A stretch of 64,000 nucleotides of DNA from Lineus longissimus. Lineage: Eukaryota > Nemertea > Pilidiophora > Heteronemertea > Lineidae. Every line of letters starts with the position of its first letter. Positions within the stretch are counted from its first letter, which is position 1. A program made the translations under genes and the position numbers. The stretch is taken from positions 7,579,001 to 7,643,000 of the forward strand of contig NC_088308.1 in the NCBI RefSeq assembly GCF_910592395.1, written 5' to 3'. A model generated the notes under the pieces. The model did not search any database and was not told the origin of the DNA. It saw nothing but the letters and a program-made list of their open reading frames with translations. Shown one piece after another: positions 22,119-34,242 of the stretch.

Positions 22119-25100
22119 CTACACTCCAATGTGTCCTTTTCCGTTTGTTTCCGTGCTCACCAGAGGCAGTGCGTTCTTCTTTGGTCCATATTTATAAGCA
22201 TACACCTCGCGGTACTCGGGGGCCTGGGGACCCCATATCTCATTCGGCTGGGTCAGCGTTCTCAAGCGCTGAAACAAAAGAGAGTTTGAAGTGTACACAT
22301 TTATAACTTATGATAATTCCTTTCCTCCCAGATCACTAACTTGACTGAAGCTATACTCCTTCAAGAGGTAACTATTCAGTACTTATGATTTAATTATACG
22401 ACAGTACATGGCAAGTAATTTTAATATACATGTAGGGTCCCTCTATGATATATAGCTGTAACTATTCGAGTTTTTCCTTTCTGATTTTTCCATGTCAATA
22501 GGGGGTTTGAAAAACTCGCGAAACACCAACGTGAAGGCCTATCCCATTATTCGATCTCCTAACTATGTCGGATAGGCGTTCGCGTTGACGTTTCCGGGGC
22601 TTTGCGAAAACTCCCTAATGTTTGGGACCCCGAAAGATAGATTGACACGATATTTCTGTGTTTCCCCCATTATCAGATCCTTGCAACCAGAATCTTCTCT
22701 TAGATATCTCGCCCACGGGGATTGGCGCGCAACAGTCGACTCGTCAGTGGAAGTATTCCTGCATCTTCAACCCAGCCAATGGTATAATATGTGCGAGTTT
22801 CGCAGCGGACCGAAAAAATCATGGTCTCTTCAGCTGTCTATTGTATGGAAACACTGAAATACAGGGGACAACCGATTATGTTACACCAGTATGTTAAATG
22901 TAAATTGTGACGAACGTCCAAACAGTCTGTTCGCCACCAAAAATTCCCTTAACTGTATGTATCTCAGTCATTGGAAAGCCCTTTAACTCGCTACGCATTC
23001 TCCGAGTTCCTGTGACCTGCCAATCGGATTGAGACAGTTGCAAATAGATAGCAACTCTATCAATATGGACTGTATACCTTTAACAGACTGCCTTTCTCTC
23101 GTGCGATTTCCAACACCATAAACACGACCATGATAGCGATGCCAATGGAGGCCATAACACAGGAAATGGCCGTCGCCCAGTCCGGGTACTCATAGCCAGC
23201 ATAGGAAGGTTTGCTCACTCCCGTGCAAAAGTAGATAAATATGACCTGAAAAATACAAGTATATTCTGAAACTACATTGTACATCACAGAGAAAGATGTC
23301 CAGGCCTTTCTCTTTCAAGTGGAATTGATGTACGCTAGTCTAATCTCTAAAACGGCCTCCGCCGGCTGTATACATTCTCTCGCAAACGGCCTGTTTATTT
23401 TGAGGAATGCTTGGTACGCCGCCTTTGGCAGGTTTGGTGTATTAGATTCCAAGGCGGTAGAAACTGAAGCATCCACATTACGCCCACTGGATTTGGATAC
23501 ACTCCCTCTGTTTATATCTTCTCACCAAAGCGTAGGCTGGTGTGAGTCCTCCCCAGAAAACTTTGAATGCGAAAATCGGCTTTCTCCCGATCATCATCTC
23601 AATGTCAGAATAGAGGCGCTTCAGCCCTGAAAGAAAGAATTAAATTCTGTTTTATTAACTTGTAGAACAAGTGCATGATAGACACTACCATATTTTCACT
23701 CTTGTTTCGGGTATTTGGAATCCCACACCGATCTTCGATCAGGCTATTTAGTAAGACCCATTTCCCATAATATTTCTGGTAACCACAGTATTATCATAAT
23801 AATGGATTAAAAAATTCCTTGTTCCCCGAACTTTGATCCGAGAAGGGCTATATGTAAGTTAATCTGCTATTTCTGCTTGAAATGTTCTTGCTTTCTGATC
23901 TAGTAATTGATAACAACAGCTTCCCATTGCTAAATTGCCTTGATGTTATAATAACCACGACAAAAGACTCGCCCAGACGACTAACAGTGGTCCAGGAGAC
24001 GCACACAGAGGACTACCTACAGCGGTCCAGGAGTCGCACACAGCGGACTACCTATACAGTGGTCCAGGGGATGCACACAGAGGACTACCTACAGTGGTCC
24101 AGGGGATGCACACAGAGGACTACCTACAGTGGTCCAGGGGACTCACACAGCGGACTACCTATCCAAACGTTCTGTTAAACAAAAACTCGGCATACGGGAT
24201 ACTCGAAATTAACAGTTAACAGTGGTCGAGGGGATACACGCAGAAGACTACCTACAGCAGTCCAGGGGACACACACAGATGACTACCTACAGTGGTCCAG
24301 GAGATGCACAGAGAGGACTACCTACAGTGGTCCAGGAGATGCACACAGAGGACTAACTAGAGTGGTCCAGGGGACTCACACAGCGGACTACCTATCCAAA
24401 CGTTCTGTTAAACAAAAACTCGGCATACGGGATACTCGAAATTATCACGTCATAGATTAAAATGGATGCTTACCGTACAACCAGGCAAGTCCGAGGTACT
24501 GTATAATCAAAACGGTAAAATTAACAAATGTTGTGGCATACCATTCCAACAACTGAAACCAGTACATGCCGCCCTGGAGAAAGAAGGGATGGAAGTTAAT
24601 ACATGGAATGAGTAACAAGAGGGGAACATATATGGAGAAGGTGGTGGCTATAGCGACCAGCCGTCCCGGCTATGTTGAAGGGGTTTGCAGGAGAAAAGAA
24701 GCATTTTTATATGCCAACTCATTATGGGAGAAGGGTGTCTATCCACTGCAACAGTTGGTGTTATGCTTTTATGATTTTACTGATACTTCGAGCAACCACG
24801 ACTAGGCCTATAGAGTGCTACCGGTAGATAGCGACTGTCCACTACTCTTTATTGAAAGTTTTGAAAGTCATTTTTGTTGCAAGTCGTAGTTTGCGTCTGG
24901 CAATAACCTACCCTCGAACAGAAGATCAGACCAAGGCAACACCCGACAATGCAATGCGTCAGCAAGATCCATTTTTCTTTCCCGCCGAGTTTTTTCGGGA
25001 ATGCATCTGCGAGACAAGACACTACAGTCTGCAGGGAACCAAACTGAATCAAAGGAAGGAAACAGTGAACACAAAAATACATAAAGATGTTATGGCCCTT

Positions 25101-28100
25101 ATGAAAGATCACAATACAAATGCAAAGTGGTCCATCGCAGCATACTATTATATAAACCGACGCTGCAAATCTTTGCAGCACTTGCTTACTCAGGTGGCGT
25201 ACAAAGGTACGTCGCATCGGTTCTTTCGTTGTCACAAGGATCCGTATCGGCTGCGAAATTCATCGGTAGAATCGTCTTTACATACAGAGGTTCTCTCTCG
25301 ATGGATTTAAGTAATGAGACTATTACAGGCAAATAAGATAAATATACATGTATGTCTAATCAAATAAGTTGTTTTGTAATATACTGTGTAGCCTACATCC
25401 GTATTGTAGGGTAGTGCGCCTGGCGAAGAGTAAAAAAAGTGTTGCGTGACGTAACCGATGTACACCACCTGCCTTTTTAGAATTTACGGCATCAATTCTG
25501 GCAATACATCTCTGGCGCTATCCAAAGATTCGATGTTTTTTTACTCCTACGTCAAGCTTACAAAATACCGATTGGTGAAGTATATTGAAAATCACTGGTA
25601 TGTTACGGGACTTCTGCTAAAATGCCTTTTGACCTGACATTACCATGCTCCCGATGCCAAGCGTTGTCAACATCAAAAAGAAGAGCACACTCCACAACTG
25701 GGGAAGAGGAAGCTTAGCCAACGCCTCGGGGTAGACTATGAATGCTAGACCAGGACCCGATTTGATGACTTGGTCGACCGGCATACCGGTTTCATTGGCC
25801 ATGTAGCCGACGACAGCAAAAACGGCGAAGCCAGCGTAGAGACTCGTCAGGCCGTTGACTATAACGATAAAGCATGTATCTCTGAAAGAAGAAAGAAATG
25901 ATAGAAGCATTGTTAATTTGCTAATTGTTTTCGCTATCCCGCCCAAGAACCGCTCCACACCGAGATCCCAATCCCGTTATCAGAACGATACAGACGAGTT
26001 TTCGCTTTTGCGACTGCATGGGATATATTCACGTGGGGATCCAATATAGAATAGTGACAGCTGGATTTCGTGTTTTGAAATCCACTTTTGGCTGTCCTTT
26101 CGGCTGTCCTTTCGGCTAGCCCTTCACCTTTGCATATACATGTATTTTCTTGCCAGTTTCTAGTGTAAAATTATGCATTTTAGCGCAATTGCTAACCAAC
26201 GGGCTGATTCACGACACCAGTTTGTTGACCGCGAACAAATGTCTCACAATATAGATGACGGTCCTTCACTCATAAGTGGGTTCTCGGATTAGAAAGGAGA
26301 AAACTCACCTGTGGTGATAACACAATGGATAATAGCATAGTCAGAGCTAATATGCATTTTCTTACGTTACTGTTTGCAATACATGCATGTATTTTATTTC
26401 TAATTCAAAGAGTAAATCTCGGGATCGACGAGTTATTTGAATACGATTATTGAAGGGTTTATGCCTGTTTCGCCTATTCCTGTTTCGCCTATTCCTGTTT
26501 CGCCTACAAAATTCCTGTTTCGCCTATTCCTGATTCGCCTATTCCTGTTCCGCCTATTCCTGTTCCGCCTATTCCTTTTTCGCCTATTTCCTGTTTGGCC
26601 TATTTCCTGTTTCGCCTATTTCCTGTTTTGCCTATTCCTGTTTCGCCTACTTTCCAGTACCCCTACAATAAATCGACTCTCCCACGGGGAACCTAAGGCA
26701 CCTATTCCATAGAGCTATACCCTATACTATACTAAACGCGAACAATAGTTTCATGGTCATGCACCCTTTGTGAAGCCATTGTTCGCGTATAGTGTAGTAT
26801 ACCGTATACCTCTATGGAATAGGTGCCTAAGGCACCTTCTCCATAGAGCTATACCCTATACTACACTATACGCGAACAATGGCTTCACAAAGGGTGCATG
26901 ACCATGAAACTATTGTTCGCGTATAGTATAGTATAGGGTATAGCTCTATGGAATAGGTGCCTTAGGGTTGCATGTCCATTTTATGGGGAAAATGTGAGGG
27001 GACAATTGGATGATGTTAACGATGTGATGACAATTTGACTAATCAAATGCCATCAACTTTGTTAACAAACCATGCCATGACCGTTTTGAAAGAGTCACCT
27101 TGAAAGCGGGGACAGTCCGGGACTTATTTGACCATAGGACCATAGGACCTTACTGACACACAGTTAAAACTAATAGATTAAGTAGAGTTAAAGCAGTCGT
27201 TTATTTTATGAAAACTGAATTCATGAGTTTTTTGATAAAAATACATAATATTGTACATTCTCATAATTATTTGATCAAAATCAGCTGTAAAACCCATGTC
27301 ATAATATACATGTAGGTACAGCACATATAAAGTCAAACAAGGTGGAAAATACATATCATGATATTATGTCCATTATGTCCCTCTCTCCATTGACGTATTG
27401 TTCTTTGAGGCGTAACATGCGTTCGTCAATGCGTACATATGTGGCTCTCCTCGGGTTTGGTCGGTCAGTAAGGGACGGTTCATATTCCTACGTCTGTGGG
27501 GAGGTTAGCAATACATTTGAATAGGCGAAACAGGAATAGGCTAAACAGGAATTAGGCGAAACAGGAATAGGCGAAACAGGAATAAGGCGAAACAGGAATA
27601 GGCGAAACAGGAATTAGGCGAAACAGGAATAGGCGAAACAGGAATTAGGCGAAACAGGAATTAGGCGAAACAGGAATAGGCGAAACAGGAATACACCTAT
27701 TGAAGTTGGAGATTGCCGGCGAGATATTGGGTGGTGGAATCTCTTGGACCCCTACGTGTTGTAGATACATGTAGTTTGGCATTCCAGAGTTGGCATTTCA
27801 TCATGAAATTTACCTCTGACAATTGTTTTTGAATTTGTTGTAACTTGCGAATGTTATATTGCCGCCATTAGAGAGCCCGAGCGAGTAGAACACTTGAATT
27901 GCTGCTTCGACCCAGATCTGAAAATGCCAAAAAGTGTATTTTGACCTCTGTTCTCCGAATATAGTCCGATTTTGCAGAGAAAAGTCCGAGTATACCGCCC
28001 GACTTCCGCACAAATGTTGGCGTGCGTATAAAAAGGCCGGTAAAGACGGTTCGAGGATCTGATGGTCACCACAAAATTGGCAGGAATCGGACTTAGCAGG

Positions 28101-31013
28101 TCGTCGTTGGTTGGTTTTGGGAGTTTTACAACACTTGAGGCGTTACAACGCCAAACTGTGGTGACGGTGAAGGGTTTTTTTCATGGCAAACCTACCCTGA
28201 AGTCCAAAAGCTTGCTCCACTCCGGTTTGATATAGTATATGATACCATTCACAGCACCAGGTAAGAGACATCCTCGGATGAGAAGGATGGTCAGAAGTAC
28301 GTATGGGGCGGTCGCTGTTACGTAAGCCACCTGAAATCATGAAAAAAGTTGCAAAAGTAACCGTAAATGTGCCTGATTTTAAAATCAGCGCCGCAGTCGG
28401 CAAAGGTTTAAAAAATTCGAGAATTTTATTGTATCCAGTTTTCAATGCGCATAATTAAGTATACATTTACCTTGGTTAAAACCTATGCACTTTCTCGTTG
28501 ATTGTACCCCTCAATTGCACAGAGACATGCGACTGCCCAGATGGATAAATGCCAGAGAACACTATAGCTGCCTCCAGTTACTGCCTCCCCTCACCTTCAT
28601 CTGAAGAGAGTATACGCACCATTCCCGTTGACTGTAGCCCCTTGATAACAAAGAGACTTGCGACAGCCCACTGGCTAAATGGCTAAATGCCAGAGAGCAC
28701 TAGCTGTCGCCAGTTGCTGCCTCCCCTCCCCTTCATCGGAAGTGAGTACCCATTCACCTTTCCGTTGACTATATCCCCATCCCCTTCGACGACACAGAGA
28801 CATGCGACTGCCCAGGCAGCTAAGTGGAGCACTTTGCGCCAGATGCTGCCTCCCCTCCCCTCAATCTAAAGTGAGTACCCACCTTTCCCGTCGACTGCAC
28901 CCCCTTGATGACACAGAGACATGCGACTGACCAGGCAGCTAAATGACAGAGGACAAGCTGCCAACGAAGTCCTCCAAGATCGCTCACACTTTCTGTCAGT
29001 TCCAGGACCTTGTAACTGAAACAGAAAATGGTGTCTTCAATGTAGAGTCCGCGGTGAATGATGTTCTTCCTTCTTGTAAACTCCTGGAAATCCACAATCC
29101 ATGCGTTTTGAGGGTCCACTGCAGTGTGGCGAGGCGGTCTTGCTTAAATATCATGTCTGTTTTGGAGAATGGGTGTGGTCGTACCGTTTCTGGTTTCCAC
29201 CAGACGATCGACCAGGGGCTATATAATATTTGCGACCAAATAGCTGAATCGTTAATACCTACAGGGCTGCTACTGGCGAAATAATTCGTAAAATAAACAC
29301 ACTCGTCGTACCAGTTTCCACGATCATACCACATTTTATAATGCTACCAAGGTAAGCCCTCTGACTTTGGGTGAAAATAAGCATAGTAAAATAAGTGATA
29401 GTCAAGAACTTTACCGTAAAAATTCTTCTCCTGGGGAAACTCTCATGTCCATACCGACCGTCGCATTTTCCATATAAGGGTACGACACAGCATCCCAGTC
29501 CGACACATTGCGAGATATGTCAGTGGCATTAAAGAGGGTATAATTGGAGACATTTTGAGTGCAGTTTTCCGTGTTCCAGTTATTGTTACAGCTGGCCCAT
29601 GGTAGCTCGGGGGAGAATGACATGCCGAGGTAGTACAGAATCCATGTGATCAAGTGGCAGTAAATTATCGACCCCGTCAGCATGTTGAACGCCATGGCCC
29701 ATCCGATGCCTAAAAACGAAAAATAAAAATATATCTGGGGCAACAGGAATCAGAATCGCATTAAAATTGTCACGTTAGGACTTAACGACTCCGTCGAACA
29801 ACCCAGCCCGGGAGATGACGCCTTGGGCTTGGGATTCAAATCGATGTCAGCATCATTATCACTGCCACCATCTTTATCATCTGTCATCATTGCCATATAT
29901 GGTGTACATGTACAATGGCTCATGAACAGAAAATACTGTGCACAAGAGCGATAATTTCATATTCACCATCAATACTTCACATGAAGCAAGTTATCGAAAT
30001 TCTGATCGGACAAACGCTTCACACAAGTCTCAGTCAATCGGTAATTGAGTCATCATTACCCTGCTACTATTGTGCGGGAATAGTAAGACCAATTATGATC
30101 AAATTACGTCTATCATCCCAGTCGAAGGGTGATTGCCCCGTCTCGAAAACCCGCTATTGTTAGGGTGAAAATTGACAACTTCCCTTTTTTCAAATCAGGC
30201 CTGGGTCAGACGGCGAGGTATGTGCGGGACTACTGTATACATACATCCACACTGTATCATATACTTGTCGCAAGAAAAGTTCTTACCATTGAAAAGAGGC
30301 ATGACATTCCACACCTTTGAAGGACTCAGACCAGAGAACTGACCCATTACAAGGTCTAGAAAGTAGGATGGAAATCCAATGACGACCACAGCGAAAACAT
30401 ACGGAATCAGAAACGCGCCTGAAAAAGGACAACTGATTAAAGATTTTATTCAAGCATCAAAAACAGTGGTTACAAAATAGTAATGATTTCGGCCATTTTG
30501 TCATCCGCCTTTTTCACAGGCAACGTTAGTTCACCATGCCATGAAAAGTAATGACAATATACAAAGTTTATCAAGCAATTTATTTACTGGAGGTTGTCCA
30601 TGTCTCCTAATGAATTTGGTCATCATTTGATTTAAAAAATGACTTTTCTGTCATGGTAAACTCCATCAGTTGCCTGTGGAAAGGGTATAAGAAAATGGCG
30701 GAAAGGTATTTTCAATTAAACTTACCTGCTTCAGGAGACACAACGACGATTATGATTGTGATAACGAAAACGAAAACGAAAACGACAACGATGTTGATAT
30801 TTTTGCCAACAATATCAGCGATGATGAATAAGGATTAGGATGAAAGCACTTACCACCGCCGTTCCTCATGCAAAGATAAGGAAACCTCCAGATATTTCCA
30901 AGGCCCACTGCGTATCCCAGGAGCGTAAGAAGGAACTCTACGTGGCTGTCCCAGTGTTTCCTACGTGGTTCCTTCGTTTCCTTTTCCTCCGACGGCTTGC
31001 AAGAGTAAACCAT
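22119..31013 (-). CDS. SLC6: SLC6 Na+/Cl- neurotransmitter-type transporter, downstream copy
   Basis: Exons in coding order: 31013-30854, 30418-30287, 29709-29415, 29015-28883, 28330-28196, 27917-27814, 25881-25644, 25043-24912, 24573-24474, 23626-23526, 23245-23078, 22268-22119; 1848 nt, 615 aa plus stop, all in phase. It is a 12-TM Na+/Cl--coupled symporter of the LeuT fold. TM1 has [15 protein letters not shown] (about 33-47). The second extracellular loop has [13 protein letters not shown] with the conserved cysteine pair and several N-glycosylation sites. TM6 has [11 protein letters not shown] and TM7-8 [13 protein letters not shown]. The general look resembles glycine transporters, but the substrate cannot be read from sequence. 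TM8 reads LGIGSMFGSLQ, unlike its neighbour (LGIGTTFALIQ). It is the tandem partner of 34243-39757. It has an extra intron (28884-28329) that the other copy lacks. Confidence 0.95.
22500..22617. mobile_element. MITE related to 16905-17016
   Basis: Inverted arms: AACTCGCGAAACACCAACGT...GGCCTATCC and GGATAGGCGTTCGCGTTGAC...GAAAACTCCC. The right arm nearly equals the arms at 16.9 kb. It lies in the last intron of the downstream SLC6 gene. Confidence 0.65.
23984..24445. repeat. About 37-bp minisatellite with a longer duplicated block
   Basis: Repeated phrase CAGTGGTCCAGGGGATGCAC followed by ACAGAGGACTACCTA. A longer block (GGACTCACACAGCGGACTAC... to ...ATACTCGAAATTA) occurs at about 24138-24210 and again at about 24370-24445. 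It lies in an SLC6 intron, close to exon 9. Confidence 0.9.
26463..26655. repeat. CCTGTTTCGCCTATT array, left arm
   Basis: About a dozen 15-bp units of CCTGTTTCGCCTATT with small variants. The reverse-complement array is at 27521-27693. It lies in SLC6 intron 6. Confidence 0.95.
26692..26967. repeat. 276-bp nested palindrome
   Basis: The segment is one long palindrome centred near 26830 (GGTGCCTAAGGCACC). Each 138-bp arm is itself an imperfect palindrome: CACCTATTCCATAGAGCTAT and CGCGAACAATAG are matched by ATTGTTCGCGTATAG and CTCTATGGAATAGGTG around a roughly 27-bp loop. The loop TTTCATGGTCATGCACCCTT returns inverted in the second arm. Confidence 0.93.
27521..27693. repeat. AATAGGCGAAACAGG array, right arm
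   Basis: Units of AATAGGCGAAACAGG (some with one extra base), the reverse complement of the array at 26463-26655. Together with the palindrome between them, the two arrays form a foldback-type layout. Confidence 0.95.
28495..28882. repeat. Three decayed tandem copies of the neighbouring SLC6 exon end
   Basis: Segments at about 28495-28624, 28625-28762 and 28763-28886 each resemble the 3' end of the live exon 29015-28883 plus its intron start. On the plus strand they share CACAGAGACATGCGACTG and then CTGCCTCCCCTC..CTTCA. They carry frame breaks and altered donors. All lie in the intron that the other SLC6 copy does not have. Confidence 0.88.
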
Positions 31014-31844
31014 CTTTTCGAATCTCAAATACGAACTAAGAAATAACTTCAGTTTCTGTTTTCATATATATGTAGTTCGTCAGATACTGGACTACACCAC
31101 GAGCATGACGGACTAAACGTGTGTTGACCTGGCTTTCTTATTTCTATAAACCTATAAAATCTGAGATACAACGTATAATGAAATCATGGTTTCTTTGCAA
31201 TTTGATAACGGTTTATGAGTGATGTCGTTACATTATGATCTGTCATGGTGTTGTGAATAGAAGCGTACAATTCGAATAAAAAGTACAGTCGACATAGCGT
31301 CATATGAATGAATATATATATATATCGGCTCAGTAAACAATTAAATTACCATCTGTTTTGACTGCGCCTCAGTCGATATCAAAGCGGGCATGAATGAAAC
31401 GGCCCCAAACTTCATTTATAGCATAGCTGCACAACTCTTTACTATAGAAATTCCACAACACAAGTGAGAGCTACCTTATCACGAGTTCATCGGTCTGAAT
31501 TTACACATGGCTAGCTGCGTTTTCTTCTGCGCGACAGGAATTGAAAAAGTAAATTTGTGGGCGAATTGAAAACTGGTCGTGCTAAATTCATAGAAAGTTG
31601 TGCGCCATTCATCTATTTCTATTTCAATATCAATTGACTGATCGGCCGACGGCAAGAAAGACGTCCATCTGTGACATTTTAAATAGGCCAATGACAGACT
31701 TATTTTGAATGACGGTCTCTAAAATAAGCGCCGAGTCTGCCTTTTAGGGTCCAACATGTCCAACTCATTATCCTGCAATTACGTTCACAGGAAAATTTCT
31801 ATTGATCATAAAAGCCGACACCACAAGATATGGAAACAACCCGG
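31014..31844. other. SLC6 5' flank, nothing specific
   Basis: Upstream of the ATG at 31013 of the downstream SLC6 gene, so it should hold its promoter and 5' untranslated exon(s). A short (TA)n run lies near 31310. No gene seen. Confidence 0.45.
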
Positions 31845-32006
31845 TGTGACAGCGGATATAGTCCCCCTGGAGTCATAGTCCGGTAGCATTGTATTCGACC
31901 AATTAAGCAGCATGATCTATTGTACAGCTAACCCTAACCAAAACATTTAGAAATGCGGGCTATTGTTACACGGACTATCAGCCCTAGGACTACTATCCCC
32001 GTCACA
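31845..32006. mobile_element. 162-bp MITE (TGTGACAGCGG family), copy 1
   Basis: It starts TGTGACAGCGGATATAGTCC and ends with the inverted TAGTCC...CGTCACA. The body is nearly identical to 40448-40609, in the same orientation and of the same length. Flanks are CCGG (31841-31844) and CCTG (32007-32010), consistent with a 4-bp target duplication with one change. Confidence 0.9.
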
Positions 32007-32386
32007 CCTGCATACATTTTGGATGGACCGATTCGTGAACCAATTAAATTAATCAAAAGCTCAGACACACAACCTCCAGAGCGTACATCTGCAGAAGGAG
32101 ACCTAGAGGCAAGTATCTTAAGTGTTAAAACTATCAAATTTCGGACAATAAAATTCCAAAGCTTGTTTCTTAAAACATTAATGACTAGATAGGCTACGTG
32201 AGCGACCCTGCGAGCGGGTTACTTCGACATAAAATGGCCGCCGCACGTGACTTTTGAGAAAAGATGGCAGACGATCCTGTAAATGCCGGCTTTGCGATAT
32301 ATACATATGTATTTATTGCATCAGACGTCGGCAGGTTTTTTTGCAAAAATAGATTAACTGTTGGAAGAAAAACAAAATCGTCAATA

Positions 32387-32582
32387 GGGCCGTTTAGACG
32401 ACAGGCGAAAAGACCGCATTCGGATCGAATCTGGATGAATCCGGATTAAAACCACCCAAGGCGATGGTACCTTTTTAGTCCGGATGCAACCACATTGATC
32501 CGGATCTTTTTGCGTTTACACGACGAAAAATTAATCCGGATTCGGGACGCATCCGGATTTTTTCGCGTCGTCTAAACGGCCC
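32387..32582. mobile_element. MITE with GGGCCGTTTAGACGAC ends
   Basis: Perfect 16-bp inverted termini GGGCCGTTTAGACGAC / GTCGTCTAAACGGCCC. The interior repeats ATCCGGATT-type words in both orientations. No frame. About 196 bp, in the interval between the two SLC6 genes. Confidence 0.85.
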
Positions 32583-32734
32583 TTATATGTGCAAAAACCT
32601 TCTTTTTTTCTACATGCACATATTTTCTCTTTTTTGTTATCATGAACGACGATCAAAAGAATAAAGACGAGTGACACAGGTTGCGAATGCATCTTTTTAT
32701 TGACTGTAGACTGAATATAAACAAATAGTATCTG

Positions 32735-33236
32735 AAAAACATAGATGTTGATCGGTACTATAGTACCTATTCTAAAGAAACCTACTTTGGACCCTAATAA
32801 CCCAGCAAACTACCGACCTATCACTGTCAGAGAGCACCTGCTATTCAAAACTACTGGAGTTTTAACTCCAGTAGTTAAAATTAAAATGTTAAAGCCTGAT
32901 TGTGACAGTTGTGGTTCATGCTGCACTCAGTTTGGGTTCAGAGAGAGCCTGGGCATTGATCAAGCATTCTCATTCTTTCATGACACTGTAAGCTATTTTA
33001 ACGCCAACTCTAGTCCTGTATATGCGTGCAGTCTGGACGCCGAAAAGTGTTTTGGGATCTTCGGATTGCCTAAAAGGAGCCATCACACTAAGCTGATGAC
33101 GGCCCTCAGCATTAAACCTGTGTCTTGCGTTATTGCCAGTGAAAAAGGACCTCTTTTTAATAGAATTTTTAAAAAGCAGTCCCCGGCTCGAATTTTAAAT
33201 GCCTTTCTTTTAGCTCGTTGTATAAATAATAAATAA
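32735..33236 (+). pseudogene. Non-LTR reverse transcriptase fragment
   Basis: The reading includes VPILKKP..DPNNPANYRPITV, then QFGFRES...IDQA, then YACSLDAEKCF, matching the order of the first reverse-transcriptase motifs of non-LTR elements. The expected Asp after LDAEKxF is missing, the text between motifs is shortened, and the frame stops before the catalytic FADD-type motif. It is a dead remnant. Confidence 0.75.
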
Positions 33237-33540
33237 TTATGAGACTTATATAGCGCTAAATCCAACTGGTTTCAGTCGCTCAAAGCGCTTCACATTATTA
33301 CCCCTAGCTATTGGCCTGCACTTTCGTGTTTCAAGCTCTACTCTCTGGGAGAATTACAGGTCCGAGCTGCAGCTATACAGCGCTCAGGACTAACATTCAT
33401 AGTCTGCCAACTCTGCCAGCTAGGTACCCATTTACTCCTGGGTGGAGAGAAGCAAGTAGGGTTAAGTGCCTTGCTCAAAGACACAAAGACGAAACAGCAG
33501 TGACCCTTCCGAGAATCAAACCCACGACCTCCTGATTATG
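33237..33540. repeat. Interspersed repeat (TATAGCGCTAAATCC...GTGCCTTGCTCAAAG)
   Basis: It contains CTCAAAGCGCTTCACATTATTACCCC and AGTGCCTTGCTCAAAGACAC, followed by AATCAAACCCACGACCTCCTG. I remember these phrases from abundant repeats of marine invertebrates. It sits between two retroelement pieces. Confidence 0.5.
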
Positions 33541-33544
33541 ATCT

Positions 33545-33912
33545 TCCCTGTATAGCCGGTTATGGGTGTGTCAAAGGCACGTTGTTAAGTGCTGTTTTAG
33601 ATAAGGGAATTGCACCGGCCGAGTTGGCTTTTTCTAACCAACCCCGCTCATTATGCTTCGCTGGTGGTGTGTCTGCCGCTGAGGACGGTGTTGTTGACTC
33701 TCTGAAGTCCCTCCTCTTCAGCGACAGATATAACACCGCGGGCTCCACTGAGCGCGGGTTGGTAAAGCTCTTAGTTCGGGCCTTTTAGTGCCAATACATT
33801 GTAATCGTGATATGTGTCTTAATAGTTTTATGATATGGATCTTAAATGTGATTGTACAAGTTCTCCTTTTGGAGGTTTTAATAAATAAATAAATATATAT
33901 ATATATATAAAT
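33545..33912 (+). mobile_element. 5'-truncated LINE 3' end, copy 2
   Basis: The frame ends DGVVDSLKSLLFSD...VKLLVRAF-stop (33788), then CTCCTTTTGGAGG, then AATAAATAAATA and a (TA)n tail. It has the same layout as 11745-12170. Confidence 0.6.
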
Positions 33913-34242
33913 ATGATCTACTACTTTCCCCCGCGGTCGCATCAGTTAATTGATTGAACCCTGCAGTGGAGAGTTACGCCGTTCGTAACTACTGATGGTC
34001 CAGGAAAATAGAAAAGCAGTACACAATGCCGTACCGCTGCTTATATAATGCGTACATATTTGCTGAAGTTTGGCATTTATAGTATTTGTAATTGTACATG
34101 TATATCCGTCTACACAACGGCAATGCTGACGTTTATACTTGAGTACGTATAAAATATACATGTCATGGGTTAACGCAATTGGGAAGTTTTCAAATTCAAT
34201 TACAAATTTCAAACTTTTAACGAACGGCGTGGGTCACATTTC

